Source of the DNA: Christiangramia echinicola DSM 19838
Lineage (GTDB): Bacteria > Bacteroidota > Bacteroidia > Flavobacteriales > Flavobacteriaceae
Reading direction: 5' to 3'
Assembly: GCF_000423065.1 (NCBI RefSeq)
Contig: NZ_AUHG01000011.1
Span: 496,001 to 560,000 of the forward strand
DNA length: 64,000 nucleotides
Part shown: in pieces, positions 1-9,430 of the stretch
Layout of the letters: each line of letters opens with the position of its first letter
Position numbering within the stretch: position 1 is the first letter of the stretch
Program-made: the position numbers and the translations under genes
The notes under the pieces: generated by a model
What the model saw: the letters and a program-made list of their open reading frames with translations, nothing else
What the model was told of the DNA's origin: nothing
Databases searched by the model: none

Positions 1-171
1 TTTACCAGAAAAGAATTTAGCTATCGCACTTTTAAGCGTGCTTTTAGCCTACCAGATTCGGTAGATAATTCAAAAATTTCAGCTTCATATAATAATGGAG
101 TTCTGGAGATCGCACTTCCTAAGAAAGAAGATGCGAAGGTTCAGGCGAAAAGATTAATAGATATTTCGTAA
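1..171 (+). CDS. Hsp20 small heat-shock protein, C-terminal part
   Basis: Partial gene running in from before the window; frame 1 is open from base 1 to a TAA at 169-171 (56 codons visible). The residues match the end of an alpha-crystallin domain: a YRTFKRAFSLP stretch followed by a GVLEIALPK motif, the conserved last strand of Hsp20 proteins. The family forms oligomeric ATP-independent holdases in the cytoplasm. A strong terminator follows 30 bp later. The N-terminus cannot be judged. The family call is firm from the GVLxIxLPK motif. Confidence 0.85.
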   Translation, partial: FTRKEFSYRTFKRAFSLPDSVDNSKISASYNNGVLEIALPKKEDAKVQAKRLIDIS

Positions 172-201
172 CCTGGATTAGTTTGATTAGTTAAAGGAAA
201 A

Positions 202-226
202 AGCACCCAAACCGGGTGCTTTTTTT
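202..226 (+). terminator. Intrinsic terminator after the Hsp20 gene
   Basis: Stem AGCACCC / GGGTGCT (202-208 with 214-220), five-base loop, then a T run. A-rich sequence on the other side lets it also serve the convergent surface-protein gene on the minus strand. Confidence 0.85.
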
Positions 227-1442
227 ATTGATTTAAAAGTATCCATCTGTTCCCAGCGCTTTGAATGGTTAATACCTGTTGCGGTTTAATACTAAGTACT
301 TTTGAATTGGTTCTTACATCAAATAGATCATCTCCACCCAGAAAAACCAAATTCTTTTCTGAATTGCCTGGCCAGTTTATTAATCTAATTATCCTTCCTT
401 TATTCGAAGCCGATGCAGGAATTACAATTCCGGTGACCTGGTTGTTGATTCTTAATGTGCCAATTTCATCTGTGATCACAAAATCCCCTGTGGCACTCGT
501 TGTAGAAGAGTAGTTTTCAACACTGGCATTTGTCCAGGAAACCTGTCCCGTAGCATTGGTCATTAAAATTTGTCCTTCAGTTCCACGGGATGAAGGTAGT
601 ATGTATTCGGTATCGGGTGTATTGCCTATTCCCACCCGACCGGCAAAATAACCGGCAAAAACATTACTATTAGCGTCGCCCAGCGCTATGCTATAGATTC
701 CGTATATATTTCCTACTCCCTGGATACTTCCTATTTCACTATAGATACCAAAATTGTTACTTTTTGCGCCAAAGGTTCGGCCAACACGGTTGAATATTCC
801 GTAGATATCGTTAGTTCCTGTATTTTGATAGGTCTCATTAAAAATCCCATAATGAATGCCATTTCCAACTCCGCCTACATTGGTTTTGATCCCGTATTTA
901 TTGCCATTTGTTTGACTGCGATTATCATTTACAATTCCATAGGTAGTAAGATTGTCTGTGGCTGAATTTGCATTATCCACCTCAAATGCCTTCTTCAATG
1001 TGAGATCCTTACCAGGTGCGATCGCAACTTGCAACCTGGAAGAAATTAGATCGGTGCCAACTCCAATACTGCCTTCCCGAAAGATATTGTCTACTATATT
1101 ATTAGGACTTTGTGTTGTTCCAGCTTTGTAAAAATTTGAACCTGTGATTTCTGAACCAAGTGATTTCCATTTCATCTCTGAAGCATTCCAGAAATAAAAT
1201 CCTGTATTAAAACCAGTAACGTTCTTGCTTAAAAATACCAGCATTCCATGCTGATCAGTTCCAGGATTTTGTATCGGGAATTTTTCTATTCGTGGAATTA
1301 GAATACCATCAATATTGGCCGGATCGTCCTTATTTGTTGCAGATATGTCAAGTTGGGCCTTGGGATCTGAGTTTCCTATTCCTACCTGCGCAGTAAGTGA
1401 AAAACTGAAGAATAATAGAATAAAAGCATAAAAAGTTCTCAT
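225..1442 (-). CDS. Secreted surface protein with YGI repeats (tail-fibre-like)
   Basis: Function not recognised. I chose the internal ATG at 1442 because it gives a clean signal peptide (MRTFYAF, hydrophobic core, then SLTAQ); the longer frame from 1469 adds nine residues. The mature start VGIGNSDPKAQLDI is typical of flavobacterial surface proteins that resemble phage tail fibres. The middle (about residues 170-280 of the long frame) holds a YGI/FGI motif every 15-17 residues (Y177, Y192, Y207, Y223, F240, Y256). It is followed by a GTEGQILMTNATGQVSWTN segment as often seen before a C-terminal beta domain. No sorting domain of the T9SS is evident. It probably forms a repetitive beta-structure at the cell surface. 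It stands alone, between the convergent Hsp20 gene and uvrB. Confidence 0.6.
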   Translation of the reverse strand: MRTFYAFILLFFSFSLTAQVGIGNSDPKAQLDISATNKDDPANIDGILIPRIEKFPIQNPGTDQHGMLVFLSKNVTGFNTGFYFWNASEMKWKSLGSEITGSNFYKAGTTQSPNNIVDNIFREGSIGVGTDLISSRLQVAIAPGKDLTLKKAFEVDNANSATDNLTTYGIVNDNRSQTNGNKYGIKTNVGGVGNGIHYGIFNETYQNTGTNDIYGIFNRVGRTFGAKSNNFGIYSEIGSIQGVGNIYGIYSIALGDANSNVFAGYFAGRVGIGNTPDTEYILPSSRGTEGQILMTNATGQVSWTNASVENYSSTTSATGDFVITDEIGTLRINNQVTGIVIPASASNKGRIIRLINWPGNSEKNLVFLGGDDLFDVRTNSKVLSIKPQQVLTIQSAGNRWILLNQ

Positions 1443-1532
1443 GACAAACAGATTTAGTTTGACATTCAAGTATTGTTAAATGCTTTAGGTTCAGGTAAAT
1501 ATAGTTTAAAATATTTATCCTCAGATATTTAA

Positions 1533-3536
1533 TTAGGCCATTTCGCTAATTTTTCCCTGTAAAACTTTAATCTCGTCCCGAAGTCGCGCAGCTTGCATAA
1601 AATCAAGCTCTTTAGCAGCAGTCTCCATCGCTTTTCGTTTCTCCCTAACTTTCTTCTCCATCTGAGGTTTTGTTAGATATTCCGCTTCCTCTTCCGCGGC
1701 TTTCAGGTCAGGACGTTTTTCGTGATCATAGATGTCAAGCTTCTCCTTTATGAGGGCATTGTTATATTTTTTAACCAGCGCTGTAGGAGTAATATTATTC
1801 TCTTTATTGTATTCTATTTGTTTACTCCTTCTATATTCAGTCTGATCGATAGTTTTTTGCATACTATCTGTGATCTTATCCGCATAAAGAATTGCTTTTC
1901 CTTCTACGTGTCTGGCGGCACGACCAATGGTCTGAGTAAGCGAACGATTACTTCTAAGGAAACCTTCTTTATCGGCATCGATAATAGCTACAAGGGATAC
2001 TTCAGGTAGGTCCAAACCTTCACGAAGAAGGTTGACTCCAACGAGCACATCGAAAATTCCTTTTCGAAGATCCTGCATAATTTCAACCCTTTCCAGAGTA
2101 TCTACATCTGAATGTATATAGCGGCAGCGAATATCGATTCTGGTGAGATATTTCGTAAGCTCCTCAGCCATTCTTTTAGTCAAGGTAGTTACCAGGATCC
2201 TTTCATCTTTTTCAACTCGAAGTTGTATTTCTTCTATAAGATCATCGATCTGATTTAAGCTAGGTCTTACTTCAATAACCGGATCCAGTAAACCAGTTGG
2301 TCGTATTACCTGCTCAACATAGATCCCCTCGCTTTTTTGAAGTTCGTAATCTGCCGGGGTTGCACTTACATATACCACTTGATTCTGAAGAGCCTCAAAT
2401 TCTTCAAATTTTAAAGGTCTGTTATCCATCGCCGCAGGTAATCTGAAACCATAATCTACCAGGTTTTCTTTTCTTGAACGGTCACCGCCAAACATAGCAT
2501 GAACCTGAGGGATGGTAACGTGTGATTCATCAACTACCATAAGATAGTCATCTGGAAAATAATCCAGTAAACAGAAAGGCCTGGTTCCTGGTTTTCTACC
2601 GTCCAGGTATCTGGAGTAATTCTCAATTCCTGAACAATAACCAAGTTCCCTGATCATTTCCAGGTCAAAATTGGTTCTTTCATCAAGGCGTTTTGCTTCC
2701 AGGTTTTTACCAATATCCTGAAAATAACTCACTTGTTTTACCAGATCATCCTGGATTTCATGAATTGCACCCTGGAGGACATCCGGAGAGGTCACAAACA
2801 TATTCGCCGGATATATATTTAACCGATCGTATTTTTCAATAATATCATTGGTTCCGGGATCAAAAGCTTCGATCTCTTCGATCTCATCTCCAAAAAAGTG
2901 AATTCTGAAAGCGTTATCAGCATAACTAGGGAAAACATCTACTGTATCACCTTTTATTCTGAAATTACCATGGTTAAACTCTGCTTCGGTCCTGGAATAT
3001 AGACTTTGAACCAATCTGTGTAAAAACTTGGTTCTGGAAATTTGCATATCCCTTTCGATAGAAACCACATTTTTCCTGAATTCTACTGGATTACCAATAC
3101 CATAAAGACAGGAAACTGAAGCGACCACAATCACATCCCTTCTTCCGCTTAAAAGAGAAGAGGTGGTACTAAGCCGTAATTTTTCGATCTCTTCATTAAT
3201 AGAAAGATCTTTTTCAATATAAGTTCCAGAGGATGGTATGAATGCTTCCGGTTGATAGTAATCATAATAACTAACAAAATATTCTACTGCATTTTCAGGA
3301 AAAAACTCCTTAAATTCCGAATAAAGCTGGGCTGCAAGAGTCTTATTATGAGCCAGTACCAGAGTAGGTTTTTGAACTTCCTCTATGACATTGGCCACAG
3401 TAAAAGTTTTTCCAGAGCCAGTTACACCCAAAAGTGTCTGGTATTGCTCGTTTTTGTCTATCCCTGAAACCAATTGCTTAATAGCATTAGGCTGGTCTCC
3501 TGTAGGTTTATAATCAGATTTAATTTCGAATTTCAT
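1533..3536 (-). CDS. uvrB: Excinuclease ABC subunit B
   Basis: Damage-verifying helicase-like subunit of the nucleotide excision repair complex UvrABC, acting on DNA in the cytoplasm. 667 aa, the normal family length. Walker A GVTGSGKT at residues 37-44, the beta-hairpin [10 protein letters not shown] near residue 90 that clamps one DNA strand, a VVDESH Walker B motif near 335, helicase motifs V and VI ([14 protein letters not shown] and QTIGRAARH), and a C-terminal UVR domain (QAARLRDEI) that contacts UvrC. The gene appears monocistronic. The call is certain. Confidence 0.98.
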   Translation of the reverse strand: MKFEIKSDYKPTGDQPNAIKQLVSGIDKNEQYQTLLGVTGSGKTFTVANVIEEVQKPTLVLAHNKTLAAQLYSEFKEFFPENAVEYFVSYYDYYQPEAFIPSSGTYIEKDLSINEEIEKLRLSTTSSLLSGRRDVIVVASVSCLYGIGNPVEFRKNVVSIERDMQISRTKFLHRLVQSLYSRTEAEFNHGNFRIKGDTVDVFPSYADNAFRIHFFGDEIEEIEAFDPGTNDIIEKYDRLNIYPANMFVTSPDVLQGAIHEIQDDLVKQVSYFQDIGKNLEAKRLDERTNFDLEMIRELGYCSGIENYSRYLDGRKPGTRPFCLLDYFPDDYLMVVDESHVTIPQVHAMFGGDRSRKENLVDYGFRLPAAMDNRPLKFEEFEALQNQVVYVSATPADYELQKSEGIYVEQVIRPTGLLDPVIEVRPSLNQIDDLIEEIQLRVEKDERILVTTLTKRMAEELTKYLTRIDIRCRYIHSDVDTLERVEIMQDLRKGIFDVLVGVNLLREGLDLPEVSLVAIIDADKEGFLRSNRSLTQTIGRAARHVEGKAILYADKITDSMQKTIDQTEYRRSKQIEYNKENNITPTALVKKYNNALIKEKLDIYDHEKRPDLKAAEEEAEYLTKPQMEKKVREKRKAMETAAKELDFMQAARLRDEIKVLQGKISEMA

Positions 3537-3692
3537 TCAGCAGGTTTTCTTTTTCATCTAATCTAAAACTAGTTTAAAAGCGATCAGATATATTTCGCCA
3601 TTATAAATCAGTATTATATGAGATTTATAAAGGCTCATTTCATAGCCTCACGAAATTAAGCAATTATCCAGCTTAAATCAATTTTTTAGGAA

Positions 3693-5291
3693 TCATCTAA
3701 CAAGTGAGAAGTGCCCGTTGAATTCCTGTTTGTTTTGAAGAGAAACTCTGAACCAGTAATCATCGGCTGGCATTTCTGTACCGTTATAGGTTCCATCCCA
3801 ACCTTTATCTGAAGCCTGAAGTTTGATTAGAAGTTTGCCATAACGGTCAAAAATATGGATTAGATTACCGGCAGTATCAATACCTCTCAATTTCCAGAAG
3901 TCATTCACACCATCATTATTTGGAGTGAAAAAATTATCATAACCTAAAACGACAATTTCTGAACTTACGATCGCGCAACCTTTAAGGTCTCTGATGTAAA
4001 TGGTTTGAAAACCAGAATTTACATTATTAAATGTGGTGCTGGTTTGGAAAGGCCCGTCTATATTTCCCAAAGAAAACTCATAATCTGATACATTTTCGAT
4101 GTCCAGAGTTATCGTATTACTGTTTGAATTTATTTGAGGCTGAACCACAGAGTAGGATTCTATTTGTGGTGGTTCATTTAAGATCAGGTTTATTTCTGCA
4201 ATATTAAAGCAGTCGGGATTATTGATTTCTGAAACTTTGGTGAAAACGGTTTCATTTCCTTCTGAAGAATACCCTGAAGTAATTGAATTTTGATTTGTGT
4301 TTGCGTCATTCAAATTGCTGAAAAACTGGATCTGAAAATCAGAAGGATCCTTACCGTCAAGAATGGAAGAATTAAGATCTGATAGAACGTAGTATTCATT
4401 TCCGTTTAAATCCAGATCACATTGTTCAATAGAGTTATCCTGATTTATTATAGGTCCATCATTAATTATCAGGTCAAATTCTGTGATCCTGGCGCAACCT
4501 GTTAAATCATTTTCAACCCGGGCATATATAGTTTTAAGAGCTTGCGTACTTGTATAAGTTCCCTGGATAGCTCCTTGATTATCTGAAGCATCGGCAAGAG
4601 ATTCGTGGTAAGTTAAACTGGTATTATTCTGGGATACAATTTCTGCAGAAGTGCTGAAAATATCAAAATCTGAAACTCCATTAGAATTACAAGCTTCAAG
4701 ATCACCCGGTTTACTTATTTCAGGGCCTTCTGGAAATGGAAAACTGCCTACGGTAGAAGTACCGGTCCATTCGATTTCAAAAGGGCTGTTACCAATGGGT
4801 CTATCTATTACAATAAAATAGGTTTCACCGGGAAGAACATCTAATGATTTAATAAAATTATTGCCATTAGGTCCAGGTCCTTCACTGGTGTCGAGTTCAG
4901 AATCGTTCATGCCGGTGTGATTGGAAGTAGCATTGGATGCTAGAGGGTTCGTGGTAGAACAGCGTATGGCATTACCCAGATTTCCGCAACTGGCATTTGG
5001 ACCGAATATAAAGAAATCATAATCAATATTCAGTGCTCCACTGGTAGGTTTAAGGTTGAACCCAAGCGTTCCTGCTTTGGTGATCTCTATCTCCAGCCAA
5101 AGGCTATTATGTTCCTGGCTGGAACAATTATTTCTGCCTGTTAATTCCTGACTTCCTACGCCATTGGCATTACTTGAAATTGCTCCGTCGCCACATATTT
5201 TAATTGCACCGGAACAATCATTGACACCACCCTGGGCGTTGATAATATTTATGTTGACGAGTAAAAATATTAAAACCGATACGAATCTCAT
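3693..5291 (-). CDS. T9SS type B sorting domain protein (gliding-associated C-terminal domain)
   Basis: Large secreted protein, 532 aa, with a signal peptide ending at INAQ. The N-terminal part (about 25-170) resembles a lectin/jelly-roll type domain with paired cysteines. The middle has beta-rich repeats that include EQCDLDLNGNE-like segments. The C-terminus from about residue 450 carries the type B sorting signature FFTPNNDGVNDFWKL ... IFDRYGKLL ... GWDGTYNG ... DDYWF, which directs export by the type IX system of gliding Bacteroidota. It lies only 21 nt after the ABC permease gene, so it is probably co-transcribed with the exporter. Its ligand or role is unknown. Confidence 0.88.
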   Translation of the reverse strand: MRFVSVLIFLLVNINIINAQGGVNDCSGAIKICGDGAISSNANGVGSQELTGRNNCSSQEHNSLWLEIEITKAGTLGFNLKPTSGALNIDYDFFIFGPNASCGNLGNAIRCSTTNPLASNATSNHTGMNDSELDTSEGPGPNGNNFIKSLDVLPGETYFIVIDRPIGNSPFEIEWTGTSTVGSFPFPEGPEISKPGDLEACNSNGVSDFDIFSTSAEIVSQNNTSLTYHESLADASDNQGAIQGTYTSTQALKTIYARVENDLTGCARITEFDLIINDGPIINQDNSIEQCDLDLNGNEYYVLSDLNSSILDGKDPSDFQIQFFSNLNDANTNQNSITSGYSSEGNETVFTKVSEINNPDCFNIAEINLILNEPPQIESYSVVQPQINSNSNTITLDIENVSDYEFSLGNIDGPFQTSTTFNNVNSGFQTIYIRDLKGCAIVSSEIVVLGYDNFFTPNNDGVNDFWKLRGIDTAGNLIHIFDRYGKLLIKLQASDKGWDGTYNGTEMPADDYWFRVSLQNKQEFNGHFSLVR

Positions 5292-5312
5292 TTTATAATA
5301 TGGCTAGTGAGA

Positions 5313-6149
5313 TTAAAGGTCTCTTTTTCTTAAAAGAATTAGTGAAGCGTAAACAAAAATAACAATCCATACAATCACTATTAAAAGCTGGTACCAGTGG
5401 ATCCCGTAATCCTTATCTAATTCGCCTCCAATCTGGCTGGCCGCTGTTTGAACAGCATTCAATCTTGAGAATGGTTCAACAATAAGGTTGCTAATGCTTT
5501 CTAAAGGAAAGAACTGCATTATTTCAGTAGCAATATCAGTACCCTTGAAAACCTTGAAATTAAGAAATGCATAGAGGATCTTTTCCAGAATTGCCCATAC
5601 CACTAGAAAACCAAGCGCGAAAGCTGATCTTTTTACAAGAATTCCAAGGAACATACAGAAAGCAAAAAAGCCAGTAAGTTTTACGAAATAGGCCAGTAAA
5701 AACTCTAGATCTGAGAATATGATGGAGGCTTCATTAAAATCTGAAAATGACAAGCCCAGGATCATAGTAACTACAAAAAGGAATAAAGTGGAAATACCTG
5801 AGAATACAATTACGGTCAGGAATTTGGATAGGATAAATTCCTTTTTGCTTAGCCCGTCAATAAGATTCTGTTTTATTGTTCGGTTGCTGTATTCATTAGA
5901 CATCATTGAAACTATAACGATGGCCAGGAATAATTTTAATATCGCAGCGATATAACTATTAAAGTGCCAGATATAGGGAAAGTTGAAAATTCCCTGATCT
6001 GCAACTCTGAATTCTATTTGTCCAATATTGAATTCTATCGATGCTATAAGCGCGATAAATGTGATAAGGATAAAATAGGTGATTATTAATATTCTGGCAG
6101 ATCTGCTATAGCGTAATTTATTGTATTCTATTTCGAGTAAACGTAGCAT
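5313..6149 (-). CDS. ABC-2 type transporter permease
   Basis: Integral inner-membrane protein of 278 aa with about six hydrophobic segments (near residues 20-40, 65-85, 105-135, 150-170, 175-195 and 250-270), the layout of ABC-2 permeases. The N-terminal segment MLRLLEIEYNKLRYSRSARILI before the first helix is typical of flavobacterial ABC-2 permeases. The start overlaps the last base of the upstream ATPase gene, so the two form one unit. The substrate is unknown. Confidence 0.85.
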   Translation of the reverse strand: MLRLLEIEYNKLRYSRSARILIITYFILITFIALIASIEFNIGQIEFRVADQGIFNFPYIWHFNSYIAAILKLFLAIVIVSMMSNEYSNRTIKQNLIDGLSKKEFILSKFLTVIVFSGISTLFLFVVTMILGLSFSDFNEASIIFSDLEFLLAYFVKLTGFFAFCMFLGILVKRSAFALGFLVVWAILEKILYAFLNFKVFKGTDIATEIMQFFPLESISNLIVEPFSRLNAVQTAASQIGGELDKDYGIHWYQLLIVIVWIVIFVYASLILLRKRDL

Positions 6150-7054
6150 TAGTTTTGGGCAGTTTGGTTGGTTAATTGAAGGAATTGTTCTTCCAGGCTC
6201 TCTTTACGTTTATTCAAATACGATAGAGAAAGTCCTTTTTCAAAAAGAAAGCTATTTATCTCATCTGCTTCCATAGGATCGTCCAGTATAGCAGTAATAA
6301 AACCTTCATTCGTGGTGATCTTTCCGATTTTAGGGTGAGTTTGCAGCAGTTCTTCCAGTCTTGTCATATCTGTTGCCTTCAATTCGAAGAACCCAAAGCT
6401 ATTAATTATCTGGTCTACCGGCCCACTATATAATTTCTCACCTTTTCTAATGATCACTACATGAGAACAGACTTTTTCAACTTCATCAAGAAGGTGAGAA
6501 GCTAGCAAAATAGTAGTTCCTCCAGATGCGATCTTCCTGATGATCTCTCTAATTTGATGAATTCCCTGAGGATCCAGTCCGTTAGTTGGCTCATCTAGAA
6601 TAAGTATTTCAGGATCATTTAGAAGGGCAGAGGCGATGGCAAGCCGTTGTTTCATTCCCAAAGAAAACGTTTTGAATTTGCTGTCTTTTCTGTCTAAAAG
6701 CCCTACAATTTCAAGTTTTTCAAGAATCTTACTTTTATTGGTTCCCTTTATTTTACAAACCAATGCAAGGTTCTGCTCTGCAGTCATATAGGGATAGAAA
6801 TTAGGATGCTCTATAATAGCTCCTACTTTTTTCAAAGCTTCATGAGTTGACATTTTCCCATCAAACCATTGAAAATTTCCGGAAGTTTTGTTTACTACAT
6901 TCAGGACCATTCCCAGGGTGGTGGATTTACCACTTCCGTTAGGGCCCAGGATGCCATAAACATTTCCTTTTTCTATACTAAAACTTAAATCATCGACAGC
7001 GGTGATCCTGCCGAATTTTTTGGTCAGGTTATTTAAACTTAAAATTGTTTCCAA
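6149..7054 (-). CDS. ABC transporter ATP-binding protein
   Basis: Nucleotide-binding subunit of the ABC-2 exporter encoded by the next gene. Walker A GPNGSGKST at residues 37-45, signature FSLGMKQRLAIA, Walker B ILILDEPTNGLD, and H-loop LLASHLLDEVEKVC. The C-terminal 80 residues form the accessory domain usual in the CcmA/DrrA-like subfamily. 301 aa is normal. First gene of a three-gene minus-strand unit: ATPase, permease, T9SS cargo protein. Export of a lipid, polysaccharide or peptide is possible; the sequence does not tell. Confidence 0.92.
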   Translation of the reverse strand: METILSLNNLTKKFGRITAVDDLSFSIEKGNVYGILGPNGSGKSTTLGMVLNVVNKTSGNFQWFDGKMSTHEALKKVGAIIEHPNFYPYMTAEQNLALVCKIKGTNKSKILEKLEIVGLLDRKDSKFKTFSLGMKQRLAIASALLNDPEILILDEPTNGLDPQGIHQIREIIRKIASGGTTILLASHLLDEVEKVCSHVVIIRKGEKLYSGPVDQIINSFGFFELKATDMTRLEELLQTHPKIGKITTNEGFITAILDDPMEADEINSFLFEKGLSLSYLNKRKESLEEQFLQLTNQTAQN

Positions 7055-7122
7055 GATTGGTTAAGTGTTTAAAATACGACGTCTAAAATAGGATTTTGTT
7101 ACAGGTTTCCCTATAATAACCT

Positions 7123-7130
7123 TAATTTTG
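7123..7130 (+). promoter_or_regulatory. Bacteroidota -7 box for the kinase-like gene
   Basis: TAATTTTG, matching TAnnTTTG, 17 bp before the ATG at 7148. An upstream TTG at 7096-7098 is spaced 24 nt, longer than usual, so only the -7 element is firm. Confidence 0.5.
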
Positions 7131-7147
7131 AGCAAACGAGGATAACT

Positions 7148-8212
7148 ATGGATGAAAAACTGATGTCAAAGAAGAAGCCTGCATTTCCTGTAAATGAACG
7201 CTTCAATAGATATCTTGCTAAATATAATCGCAATACAAAAATCCCGGTTTTCTATGACGATCTGCTACGTTTTTCAGGTTCTATAGTGGTTTACGACCAG
7301 CACGATGAAGATACTTTCTGGGTGCGCTGTTATTATCCAGACCATGAAAGGATAGAGATTGATAATAGCCTTAAAAAGGTTTATACCATTCTGCATTCAG
7401 ATGGTAGTGATGACTCTCTGGAATACCTGAATGTTGATGCGATCGACTACTGTACTTTTGGTAATTCGAAACCATTCCGGGTAAAAGTCCGAAATATTCT
7501 AAATGATAGTTTTACTTATTTCTATGTGAAAAAAGCAGATGCCTCGAGACTTTATGGCCTGGAATTCGAACATTTATTATCTCCTCACCGTATTAATTTT
7601 CTGGTTTATAAAGACACTTTGATAGAAGAGCATATTGCGGGAATTCCGGGTGATGTTTTTATCGAAGATCATTTGCCGGAATGTGACCTGAGAGCGCAAA
7701 CCCAAATAGCCAAACAGTTTGTAAAATTCAACGAACGTTGTACGGTAAGGTTACTGGGAGATATGAGATCTTACAACTATGTGGTAATCCCTACACATGA
7801 TTTTGATCACGTAGAATATCAAATAAGGGCTATAGATTTTGATCAGCAGTGTTTTGAAGGGAATTTAAAAGTATATCGTCCACAATTCTTTAAAGAGAAT
7901 TATAAGATGGTAAAGCTGGTTTCAGATAAGCTGGAAGAGTCTTCTATAGAGCAGTATCGAAAAGAGGAGCGATCGCTACTGGCTAAAAGGATGATAAATA
8001 CACAAAGCAGGTATAAGGAATTAATAAGATGTATGATCAACGATCATGTTTCTACTAAAGATAATGTGAAAGAGCTAAGAAACGACCTTTATGCTTTTTC
8101 GAAAGATATGAAGTTCAAGCGTGCGAGCACCATGGGGCAGATCTTAAGAACTGCACTGGACTTTGTGAAGCGTAACTATGACACTGTGAACATGCAGCGA
8201 TTGCTGGAATAG
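7148..8212 (+). CDS. Unknown protein with atypical kinase-like signature
   Basis: 354 aa, no signal peptide or membrane segment; I do not recognise a named family. The order of motifs resembles an atypical protein or small-molecule kinase: FYVKKA (residues 126-130, possible beta3 lysine), an acidic helix LYGLEFEHLL (135-144, possible helix C glutamate), a hinge-like FLVYKDTLIEEHIAGIPG, then GDMRSYN (204-210), which keeps the D-x4-N spacing of the HGDLHPGN catalytic loop, and AIDFDQ (228-233) like the IDFD metal-binding motif of aminoglycoside-phosphotransferase-type kinases. The glycine-rich loop is not obvious. The first 110 residues form a separate, probably beta-rich, domain. Single-gene unit with its own promoter and a strong terminator. 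Kinase activity is inference only. Confidence 0.55.
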   Translation: MDEKLMSKKKPAFPVNERFNRYLAKYNRNTKIPVFYDDLLRFSGSIVVYDQHDEDTFWVRCYYPDHERIEIDNSLKKVYTILHSDGSDDSLEYLNVDAIDYCTFGNSKPFRVKVRNILNDSFTYFYVKKADASRLYGLEFEHLLSPHRINFLVYKDTLIEEHIAGIPGDVFIEDHLPECDLRAQTQIAKQFVKFNERCTVRLLGDMRSYNYVVIPTHDFDHVEYQIRAIDFDQQCFEGNLKVYRPQFFKENYKMVKLVSDKLEESSIEQYRKEERSLLAKRMINTQSRYKELIRCMINDHVSTKDNVKELRNDLYAFSKDMKFKRASTMGQILRTALDFVKRNYDTVNMQRLLE

Positions 8213-8222
8213 TTTATAAAAT

Positions 8223-8256
8223 AAAAAGGGAAGTAATAAATGTACTTCCCTTTTTT
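8223..8256. terminator. Bidirectional intrinsic terminator
   Basis: Stem AAAAAGGGAAGTA / TACTTCCCTTTTT (8223-8235 with 8243-8255) with a seven-base loop and T runs on both strands, between two convergent genes. Confidence 0.9.
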
Positions 8257-8273
8257 ATTCAATTTTAATCCTA

Positions 8274-9332
8274 TTACTTTTTCTCTTCTTTATTGAAATA
8301 GACCAGGTAGTAATACATCTGCTTTTCTTCATCCCATCCTTTCTCTACAAATTTCTCTGCAGATTCGGCGTTTACAAAATCCATCTTTATCTGGATATTC
8401 GTATCTAGCGTGATCACATTTTTGATCTTCTTACGAGCATCTGTAACAGCCTTGTTCGCAATGGGGAAATTGGTAAGATCTTCTACCTTATATTTTGGAG
8501 CTTTTTCAACTTTGTAATTCTGAAATTCAGGAATTAAAGCAGGGTTGTCAATTACTGAATTGATATAATTGCTCTCCTCAAAATCATCGTTTTTCGCGAA
8601 GTAATCCATACTACGGTTCATGAACATCACTTCCTGCTTCTTATCTTCAGCAGGTAAAACCACGTCTTTTGCGAAGTTTTTAGCGAAATTCAGGTAGTTC
8701 TTTGTGAAATAGTTCTCATCTGCCAGTACGTCTACTCCCAGGAAGTTTTCCAGCCAGTATTTTGTATCATAACGATTAGAATCTACCGAAAGTATCTTAT
8801 AGCCTTCATCTCGATGCTTATTGAAAATGATAGCGCCTTTATCAAGTTTTTGCAAGTTTACTCCCTGCTGTACGATCATTTCCAGATTGCTCTGGTTTTG
8901 CTCGAACTGAAGGAATTCATGTTTCAATTCAGATTTAAAAATTCCAATAGCCGACATTTTTTCATTATCCAGCTGCATGCCTTCAAAATACACCACATAA
9001 ACTTCCCCGCTCTTAATATGAGGATGCGTGGATTGTTCGTATAGTAAAGTGGCTATCTTTTTTGAATACTCATGAGTATTGAAGGGATCATCAAAAATTT
9101 GATTCGCCAAATTGTATAACTCATTGAATTCGACATCACTTTCATGATGAAAACGATAATAAGTTTCTTCTTTTTCTCGAAAAGGCTTCAGAAAATATTC
9201 CTTGATCAAAGGTTTTATTTCATCATTCAAATGAAAAGTTGAGGCAGAAACAAACATGTTCTCGCCACGATTTTTATTTCCAACACGATGTATGGAAAGA
9301 GATTCAATTTGGGCATTAAAAAGATTGATCAT
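8274..9332 (-). CDS. Nucleoid-associated protein, NdpA/YejK family
   Basis: 352 aa, matching the 37-kDa nucleoid-associated protein family (PF04245). Typical features are the N-terminal AQIESLSIHRVGNK start, the GEVYVVYFEGMQLD strand, IGIFKSE, and KGAIIFN. Family members bind DNA or associate with the nucleoid; their exact role is poorly defined. Cytoplasmic, with no signal sequence. It lies alone on the minus strand, convergent with the kinase-like gene. The family call is good; the function is only as known as the family's. Confidence 0.85.
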   Translation of the reverse strand: MINLFNAQIESLSIHRVGNKNRGENMFVSASTFHLNDEIKPLIKEYFLKPFREKEETYYRFHHESDVEFNELYNLANQIFDDPFNTHEYSKKIATLLYEQSTHPHIKSGEVYVVYFEGMQLDNEKMSAIGIFKSELKHEFLQFEQNQSNLEMIVQQGVNLQKLDKGAIIFNKHRDEGYKILSVDSNRYDTKYWLENFLGVDVLADENYFTKNYLNFAKNFAKDVVLPAEDKKQEVMFMNRSMDYFAKNDDFEESNYINSVIDNPALIPEFQNYKVEKAPKYKVEDLTNFPIANKAVTDARKKIKNVITLDTNIQIKMDFVNAESAEKFVEKGWDEEKQMYYYLVYFNKEEKK

Positions 9333-9430
9333 CTATATCTGAAATTTTGACTAAATAAAGTTGAAAAATGTGACTTCTGAAAGAAGTTTTATCAGAAGAA
9401 ATTAACTAAAAGTAAATCCCGGTGTGAGAA

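Noticed and set aside
1722-2009. Plus-strand open frame inside uvrB
   Set aside because: Antisense shadow of a fully conserved gene, no recognisable motif. The same holds for the other frames opposite clpB, glyA, the M14, M16 and TonB-dependent receptor genes.
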